Assembly (NCBI GenBank): GCA_003542295.1
Contig: DPKX01000250.1
Coordinates: 1 to 11,256, forward strand
DNA from: Candidatus Atribacter hydrocarboniphilus
Lineage (GTDB): Bacteria > Atribacterota > Atribacteria > Atribacterales > Atribacteraceae
Length of the DNA: 11,256 bases
Direction: 5' to 3'
A program made the position numbers and the translations under genes. Shown piece by piece: positions 6,708-11,256 of this stretch. The notes beneath the pieces were generated by a model. That model made no database searches. It worked only from the letters and a program-made list of their open reading frames with translations, and was not told the origin of the DNA. How positions within the stretch are numbered: the stretch's first letter is position 1; the number at the start of each line of letters is the position of its first letter.

Positions 6708-8183
6708 TTATCTCTTCTTTTCAGCAAATTTATTTTCTTTTATTTCGCCAGTCTGATTTTTTTCAATTTGTAATACTATTTCTTGGTCTGATATTTTCTT
6801 TTTTTTATATTTATTCATCATTTGAACTAATTTTAAGTTCTTAAATCCATCTTCTGTATAAAGTGTAAAATAAAATTTCCAGGAAGGCTTTTCATTGATT
6901 AAGATTTGTATGAGTGCCCTGGCTAATTTATTTGAATCATGACGTGTTGGCTGCTCAAGAGAAAGTAATGGAGCTTCATAAATTTTTATTGAATCATAGG
7001 TGTTGATTTCTGCAACGTTAACCATTTCAATTCCTCTCTGATTCAGTTCATTCATCCTATCAGAGTCGGGTTTTTCATTATTAACTAAAATATAATTTAA
7101 CCGTTCTGGTGGAATAAATTGAAATATTGCATTCAAATGATCAGCAAAGTTATAATGGTCAGTTTCACCCGGTTGGGTTGTCACATTACACACAAAAACA
7201 ACCGGAGCGGGGGAATGGAGAACCGCTTCTCTCACTTCGCTTACCGCCAAATTACACAAGACACTTGTATAAAGACTGCCTGGCCCCAAAACAATAATGT
7301 CGGCCTCATCAATGGCTTTAATAACTTCTGGAGCAGATACTACTTGCTCTGGATCGAGGAAAATTCTCTTAATTCTTTTTCCACAAAGACCGACATTTGA
7401 TTCGCCACTAATAATATCCCCATCATCGCACTCAGCTTTTAAAACAACGTTAAGGAGTGTAGTAGGAAGAACCCGACCTCTTACTGCCAGGACTTTGCTT
7501 GATTCTCCTATTGCTTTTTGAAAATCACCAGTTACTTGTGTAAGGGCGGTAATAAATAAATTACCAAAATTATGTCCGTGTAGGGTGCTATCACTTTCAA
7601 AACGATACTGAAAAAGATTGGCCATTAAAGGCTCAGCATCAGCAAGAGCAATGAGACAATTACGAATATCCCCCGGAGGAAGCACTCCCATTTCTTGACG
7701 AAGTAAACCAGAGCTCCCACCATCATCGAAAACCGTTACAATCGCCGTAGTATTAGAGGTATATTTTTTTATACCCTGCAAAAAAACGTGTAATCCATGC
7801 CCTCCTCCAATTGCCACTACGTTCGGTCCACGCTCAAGTTGTCTTTTTTGAAATATCTTTTTGGCTACATCATCTTCGGGAGCGGGCATTATTACGCTAA
7901 AAATGGAACGGTTCATGTGTTGAAGCCCATAAACAATGAAAAAGATTCCTACCGCTAACCAAATAATTCCAAAACTTACTGATAACCAGTAGTTTCTTAC
8001 TAATTGATAAACAATAGAACTCCAGGTCCGATAGATGCTTCTAAAATAAGGGGTTGATACAATAAGACTTAATCCGATTGAGATAAATAAAACCCCAATT
8101 ATTGCTACAAATAGCCATCTTTTAACCTTCATTCCCGGATAAAGCCACCGCAATCTCCTGCGAAAACGTGACTCGTCTTCCAT
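6708..8183 (-). CDS. yvcK: Membrane-anchored YvcK/GlmR-family (CofD-like) protein
   Basis: YvcK/GlmR proteins bind UDP-sugars and, in Bacillus and Listeria, direct carbon toward glucosamine-6-phosphate and peptidoglycan. The CofD-like core spans about residues 121-430 of 491: VVAIGGGHGLHVFLQGIKKY (122-141), VFDDGGSSGLLRQEMG (151-166), LPPGDIRNCLIALAD (168-182), GHNFGNLFI (203-211), LGPGSLYTS (299-307) and NVTTQPGETDHYN (333-345). The roughly 120-residue N-terminal extension carries two transmembrane helices (about 22-42 and 65-88); the C-terminal tail (458-491) is lysine-rich. Soluble B. subtilis YvcK is about 317 residues. I use the ATG at 8183 because GGGAGG lies 5 nt upstream; an ATG at 8243 would add 20 residues but has no ribosome site. 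The usual neighbours rapZ and whiA are absent, and the sugar ABC operon follows on the same strand after 353 nt. Confidence 0.92.
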   Translation of the reverse strand: MEDESRFRRRLRWLYPGMKVKRWLFVAIIGVLFISIGLSLIVSTPYFRSIYRTWSSIVYQLVRNYWLSVSFGIIWLAVGIFFIVYGLQHMNRSIFSVIMPAPEDDVAKKIFQKRQLERGPNVVAIGGGHGLHVFLQGIKKYTSNTTAIVTVFDDGGSSGLLRQEMGVLPPGDIRNCLIALADAEPLMANLFQYRFESDSTLHGHNFGNLFITALTQVTGDFQKAIGESSKVLAVRGRVLPTTLLNVVLKAECDDGDIISGESNVGLCGKRIKRIFLDPEQVVSAPEVIKAIDEADIIVLGPGSLYTSVLCNLAVSEVREAVLHSPAPVVFVCNVTTQPGETDHYNFADHLNAIFQFIPPERLNYILVNNEKPDSDRMNELNQRGIEMVNVAEINTYDSIKIYEAPLLSLEQPTRHDSNKLARALIQILINEKPSWKFYFTLYTEDGFKNLKLVQMMNKYKKKKISDQEIVLQIEKNQTGEIKENKFAEKKR

Positions 8184-8805
8184 TTTAACCTCCCAAATCA
8201 CTTTTCTATTCTCTTTGCGCAGAAATGAAGAGAGAGTGCGCATTGATGAGGAAAAATTACTCAGAGTATTTGCTTATTGAATACAAGAAGGTCTTCATTT
8301 ATCTTGATCATTATCCCTTAAAAATGATGGAGTTGACACGTTGCGTATACCTCGCAAAAAAAACAAAGAAAAGGCCTTTCCAGCTTCATTTGATATCGCC
8401 CAACTGATAATTAAAACAACAGTTAACTCATCCAATAAATCCCCCTATCAGAAAAACGATAGGACTGGATTAGAACGGAAATAGTTTTTAGATTCATCCT
8501 TTGCTTGGATTTATTTGAAAATTTAAGAAGTTAAATTGTTGATTAAAACAAATTAATCTTTTTAAACTCTTTACTTCATCTTCAAATTCCAGGAATATCT
8601 ATTTAATAACATAATTTGAGAATTTTCAACCACATTTCTTGATTACATAGACTCACTTGATGAATTTTTTTTGGGTAGGTTCATGTTTAGTGATAAATCA
8701 CTCTATTTCATTTTCTTAGATTATTTTTTATTTTAAACTACTTCTTATTGAAATAAGTTGACTACGTTTATCGTAAATTTCCATAAATCTTTACAGTAAA
8801 TAAAA

Positions 8806-9108
8806 TCATTCTTTTTGGTTATGAGAATCTTTTAAATTGTTTTCTAAAAAAGTAACGATTTTTTTTATTCTCACCTTACTTTCTCCACCGAGCAAGAAAG
8901 AACTAATTAAAATTTTATAGGAATCGTTTTTCATCAACTCATCATTAGAAAGCTTGGGATAAGAAGGGATCTCCATCCCCCCAATTTGTATCATGAAATT
9001 GGCATTGAGATAATTCCCATAAGTAATCAATAATTGAAAAAGAGCTCTGAAGTCTTTTTGATTTATTCTATCACAATGAATTTTTTTTAAAATATCACAA
9101 AATACTGC
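8806..9108 (-). pseudogene. Start-less 100-codon open frame, possible gene relic
   Basis: An open minus-strand frame runs from just after a TAA (9109-9111) to a TGA at 8806 and encodes 100 residues. There is no ATG or GTG near its beginning. The first usable starts are a TTG (9028-9030) and an internal ATG 12 codons later, and neither has a Shine-Dalgarno sequence. The product looks protein-like, with a mid part GNYLNANFMIQIGGMEIPSY and a charged helical end KKIVTFLENNLKD, but I do not recognise a family. It could be the 3' remnant of a lost gene, a small gene with an unusual start, or chance in AT-rich DNA. Confidence 0.3.
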
Positions 9109-9203
9109 TTAAATCATCAGAAAATTCTCTGAATAGTATATAATAGATAGCATAAGGATTTAATTTCTAAAAAACAAAGTCCTAAAAGTAAAATAGATTT
9201 TAG

Positions 9204-9235
9204 TTGCAAAACTATCCTTGATATATATAATCAAG
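9204..9235 (+). promoter_or_regulatory. ROK gene promoter with overlapping inverted repeat
   Basis: TTGCAA (9204-9209) and a perfect -10 TATAAT (9226-9231) are separated by 16 bp. CTTGAT (9217-9222) and ATCAAG (9230-9235) form a perfect 6-bp inverted repeat with a 7-bp centre that covers the -10. This arrangement suits autorepression by the ROK protein. A start near 9238 would leave a leader of about 40 nt. Confidence 0.6.
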
Positions 9236-9278
9236 ACTATAAAGGAATTAATAATTAGTTATTTTCTATGAGGAAGCC

Positions 9279-10505
9279 ATGAACGAACAGAGAATCGGGG
9301 ATAACCTTACCGATGTTAAAGTAAAAAATCGGGCATTAGTGTTAAGTCTGGTTAAAAAAAGAGGGCTTTTATCCCGTATCGAATTAGCCCGTATCACCGG
9401 TCTTACTCAACCGACCATTACCAATATCGTTAACGAATTAATCACCTCCAATCTTCTCCAAGAGGTAGGGACTTCCGATACCAAGGCTGGCCGGAAGCCA
9501 ATTTTGCTCTCATTTAATAACAGAGCTTTTTATACCATTGCCATTAGTTTTAGCCGGCACGGCTTTTCCGTAGCCCTCACCGACTTAACTCCAAATATTT
9601 TATTTCGTCGTGATTCCAATTATGAACTTCAAGAAAATACTGAAATTGCTCTCCTAGAACTGCAAAAAGAATTCATCCATGTCCTTGAATATGCAACCCA
9701 ATCGCTTCGATTGATTTTGGGTATTGGAGTGAGTGTGCCTGGTCCAGTTGAAGCCGAGACTTATACCATTCTTGCTCATCCAACTTTTTTAAACCATAAA
9801 TCTCTCGACCTTCGTTCTCATCTCAAAGAATATGATTTACCTATCTTCATGGCCAACAACGCTGATGCTGCCTGCCTTCATGAAACATGGAATGGAGTGG
9901 CTAAAGAAATACCCAATATGGTTTATTTTATGGCCGGAGAAGGAGTTGGTGCCGGCATTTTAATCGATGGGAAACTCTATGAAGGTAAAAATAAAAAAGC
10001 CGGTGAAATTGGTCATACCAGTGTTAATATTTTTGGACCTCGGTGTGTTTGTGGAAATCAAGGTTGTTTAGAAATGTATTGTAATACGGAAAAAATTTTA
10101 GAAAAAGCTCGTGAAGTTGCTTGGTTTGGTGAAAGTCAGTTCCTCCGCCAGCTTCTTACAGAAAAACGGGATGAGCTTAAATTTCACCATCTTATCGAGG
10201 GAGCCCAAAAAAACGATATAACCTGTCAGAATATCTTAAAACAGCTCGGTCAATACATCGGTGTTGGAATTGTCAATATTCTCAACGTTTTTGATCCCGA
10301 AGTAGTTGTCATTGGTGGGGAAGCTGCTTTAGCAAAGGAGTTTATAGAAGAACCAATAAGGCGAGGGATCGAAGAACGCTTATTGTATCGGGACTATGTT
10401 ACGCCTCATATCCATTATTCCCAATGGGGTGAAGACATACGTTTATTGGGAGCTGCCTCGGTAGTCCTTGACCATTTTATGGCTGGTGAGTTGGGGAGAT
10501 TTTAA
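9279..10505 (+). CDS. ROK-family transcriptional regulator (NagC/XylR-like)
   Basis: Sugar-responsive repressor type of 408 residues. An N-terminal winged helix-turn-helix spans about 17-65 (SRIELARITGLTQPTITNIV at 32-51), then AGRKPILL (70-77) leads into the ROK sugar-binding fold. The zinc site is intact: EIGH (243-246) and CVCGNQGCLE (256-265) supply H246, C256, C258 and C263. The kinase site is not. The glycine-rich ATP loop is replaced by AISFSRHGFSV (88-98), and the catalytic Asp of the usual NDA motif reads N194 (NNAD at 193-196). It should therefore bind a sugar without phosphorylating it. AGGA lies upstream of ATG 9279. The ligand is unknown; the sugar ABC importer in this window is a plausible but unproven target. 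The NusG-II gene starts 5 nt after its stop. Confidence 0.92.
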   Translation: MNEQRIGDNLTDVKVKNRALVLSLVKKRGLLSRIELARITGLTQPTITNIVNELITSNLLQEVGTSDTKAGRKPILLSFNNRAFYTIAISFSRHGFSVALTDLTPNILFRRDSNYELQENTEIALLELQKEFIHVLEYATQSLRLILGIGVSVPGPVEAETYTILAHPTFLNHKSLDLRSHLKEYDLPIFMANNADAACLHETWNGVAKEIPNMVYFMAGEGVGAGILIDGKLYEGKNKKAGEIGHTSVNIFGPRCVCGNQGCLEMYCNTEKILEKAREVAWFGESQFLRQLLTEKRDELKFHHLIEGAQKNDITCQNILKQLGQYIGVGIVNILNVFDPEVVVIGGEAALAKEFIEEPIRRGIEERLLYRDYVTPHIHYSQWGEDIRLLGAASVVLDHFMAGELGRF

Positions 10506-10510
10506 CACCT

Positions 10511-10867
10511 TTGAAAACTTTTTGGAAAAACTGCTTTCTCATTCTACTATTATTAGGTATCGCTCTAACTGGAATAATAGTTTTTTCTCATTCTCACTCC
10601 AAGGCAATTAAATCCTATCGTTTAATTATTAAAAACTATAAAAACCAACAAGAAATGCTCGTGAATAATGCAACCAATAGTATTCTTATGATTGAAGGTC
10701 CTCTGGGAAATACCGAAGTCCACATCCAGCAGGGAAAGGTATGGGTATCTGGCTCTCCATGCCCGGATAAAGTATGTATTCATATGGGAAAAATACCGGA
10801 TAATGGAGGGTTTATTGCTTGCCTTCCCAACCGGGTAATCATCCGAGCATTGTTACCAGGAGAATAA
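10511..10867 (+). CDS. Membrane-anchored NusG-domain-II protein
   Basis: A small protein of 118 residues with one N-terminal transmembrane helix (about 8-26) followed by an extracytoplasmic NusG domain II-like fold at about 57-118. The family hallmark is VWVSGSPCPDKVCIHMG (77-93) with C84 and C89, then GGFIACLPNRVIIRA (99-113) with C104. Such proteins commonly sit beside Gx-transporter or polyprenyl synthase genes in anaerobes; function is unknown and it is not the transcription factor NusG. The start is a TTG five nt after the ROK stop; GGGGAG (10493-10498) inside the ROK end is 12 nt away, rather far, so translation probably depends on coupling to ROK. No Gx-transporter gene follows: the next gene is a tRNA. 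Confidence 0.85.
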   Translation: MKTFWKNCFLILLLLGIALTGIIVFSHSHSKAIKSYRLIIKNYKNQQEMLVNNATNSILMIEGPLGNTEVHIQQGKVWVSGSPCPDKVCIHMGKIPDNGGFIACLPNRVIIRALLPGE

Positions 10868-11103
10868 AAGATTGACATCATTTCTCGTCACACTGTTTTA
10901 TAAGCTCACTTGGTGCTGGTTATTATACCTTTAAAAAGAGAGATTCACTGAATATAAAATGAGATAACTCCCTCTGAGGGTGAAATCTTATCAATCAATA
11001 TAAAAAATAACCTTCCTCATTTATTTATTCTTTTTCTGGTGTAGTGCATATTTTATTCGTAAATAGATACACAAGAGATAAAACCCCTCTTTAAATCCCA
11101 CAC
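10868..11103 (+). other. Intergenic spacer before tRNA-Ser
   Basis: No gene is seen. It has a TTGACA (10872-10877) directly after the NusG-II stop with only a weak TTTTAT (10896-10901) behind it, and a compact palindrome CCCTCTGAGGG (10970-10980) loosely enclosed by GATAA/TTATC arms (10963-10967, 10988-10992). No U-tract terminator for the ROK/NusG-II transcript was found. Confidence 0.3.
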
Positions 11104-11132
11104 TTGTAAAATAAGGCAGTCATTTATATAAT
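11104..11132 (+). promoter_or_regulatory. Promoter of tRNA-Ser
   Basis: TTGTAA (11104-11109) and a perfect TATAAT (11127-11132) are separated by the ideal 17 bp. A start near 11139 would leave a 5' leader of about 25 nt before the tRNA, for removal by RNase P. Confidence 0.7.
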
Positions 11133-11163
11133 GTTTTCGGAAGTAATGAGGCTGAGTATATTT

Positions 11164-11255
11164 GGAGAGGTGGCTGAGTGGACGAAAGCGCTCGCCTGGA
11201 GAGCGAGTAGGCAGGTGTAGAACTTGTCTCGTGGGTTCAAATCCCACCCTCTCCG
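11164..11255 (+). tRNA. tRNA-Ser (anticodon GGA)
   Basis: Complete class II tRNA. Acceptor GGAGAGG (11164-11170) pairs with CCTCTCC (11248-11254), with G73 at 11255. The anticodon stem CTCGC/GCGAG (11191-11195, 11203-11207) holds loop CTGGAGA with anticodon GGA at 11198-11200, reading UCC and UCU. A long variable arm (11208-11230, GGCAGG with CTTGTC) is diagnostic of serine. The T arm is GTGGG-TTCAAAT-CCCAC (11231-11247). The window ends one base after the discriminator, so an encoded CCA cannot be judged. Confidence 0.97.
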
Positions 11256-11256
11256 C

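Larger units (their letters stand above)
8184..9278. other. Long AT-rich intergenic region
   Basis: About 1.1 kb between divergent yvcK and ROK genes. No intact gene with a ribosome site is visible. It holds a 6-bp stem CCTATC/GATAGG with an 8-nt loop (8444-8463), a short palindrome AGTGAT-AA-ATCACT (8689-8702), a start-less open frame on the minus strand (8806-9108) and the ROK promoter (9204-9235). I found no tRNA, insertion sequence or CRISPR repeat. Length and composition suggest decayed former gene content or an unrecognised RNA. Confidence 0.5.

Noticed and set aside
6629..6844. Plus-strand open frame of 71 codons rich in Phe, Ser and Ile
   Set aside because: Much of it is antisense to the lysine-rich end of yvcK, which explains the odd composition; no ribosome site.
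8333..8338. TTGACA in the spacer upstream of yvcK
   Set aside because: No -10-like hexamer at 15-19 bp downstream on that strand.
8225..8407. Plus-strand open frame of 60 codons upstream of yvcK
   Set aside because: No ribosome site, overlaps the possible N-terminal extension of yvcK on the other strand, no recognisable domain.
8444..8463. CCTATC/GATAGG stem as a terminator
   Set aside because: Only 6 bp with an 8-nt loop and no T-run on either strand.
11053..11247. Minus-strand open frame of 64 codons beginning MGFEPTRQVLHLPTRSPG
   Set aside because: Its first part is the reverse strand of the tRNA-Ser gene. This is a well-known spurious protein annotation caused by tRNA sequence.
1..11256. 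CRISPR array, insertion sequence or phage genes
   Set aside because: No regularly spaced repeats, transposase or phage-type proteins were found on either strand.

Overview
The window is AT-rich chromosomal DNA from what looks like a strictly anaerobic, probably diderm bacterium. The indications are a class I-type hybrid cluster protein (Hcp), an Fe-S Rrf2 regulator, and a sugar-type solute-binding protein with a plain signal peptide and no lipobox, which suits a periplasm. Gene content and style would fit a lineage such as Atribacterota, Thermotogota or a related thermophile/anaerobe group, but the lineage is a low-confidence inference; no rRNA or marker gene settles it.

Left arm (1-3006, + strand): a small GC-rich element (58-155) bracketed by a 7-bp direct repeat, then a nitrosative/redox-stress cassette: an Rrf2-family Fe-S regulator with a dyad-rich promoter, hcp, and a small cupin. 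hcp and the cupin gene are separated by a perfect 11-bp hairpin. A strong bidirectional terminator (2975-3006) closes this block and the convergent transporter operon.

Middle (3028-8183, - strand): an ABC import operon read leftward, with a MalG-like permease, a MalF-like permease and, after a 243-nt leader, the solute-binding protein. It has no ATPase gene, so a shared ATPase encoded elsewhere is implied. Its promoter region carries two promoter-like sequences and a 25-bp imperfect palindrome overlapping one of them. Further upstream on the same strand is a YvcK/GlmR-family protein with an added two-helix membrane anchor, away from its usual rapZ-whiA partners.

Spacer (8184-9278): about 1.1 kb with no convincing intact gene. 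It holds a 100-codon start-less open frame that may be a gene relic, and the promoter of the next gene.

Right arm (9279-11256, + strand): a ROK-family transcriptional regulator whose sugar-kinase active site is degenerate, closely followed by a small membrane-anchored NusG-domain-II protein, and then tRNA-Ser(GGA) with its own good promoter at the window edge. The ROK regulator, the ABC importer and YvcK together suggest sugar/amino-sugar sensing, uptake and envelope metabolism, but no direct link such as a shared operator could be shown by eye. Most of the window is recognisable, conserved biology; I do not see a clearly new multi-gene system. The most unusual items are the membrane-anchored stand-alone YvcK, the cupin with a degraded metal site beside hcp, the palindrome-overlapped promoters, and the MITE-like element.
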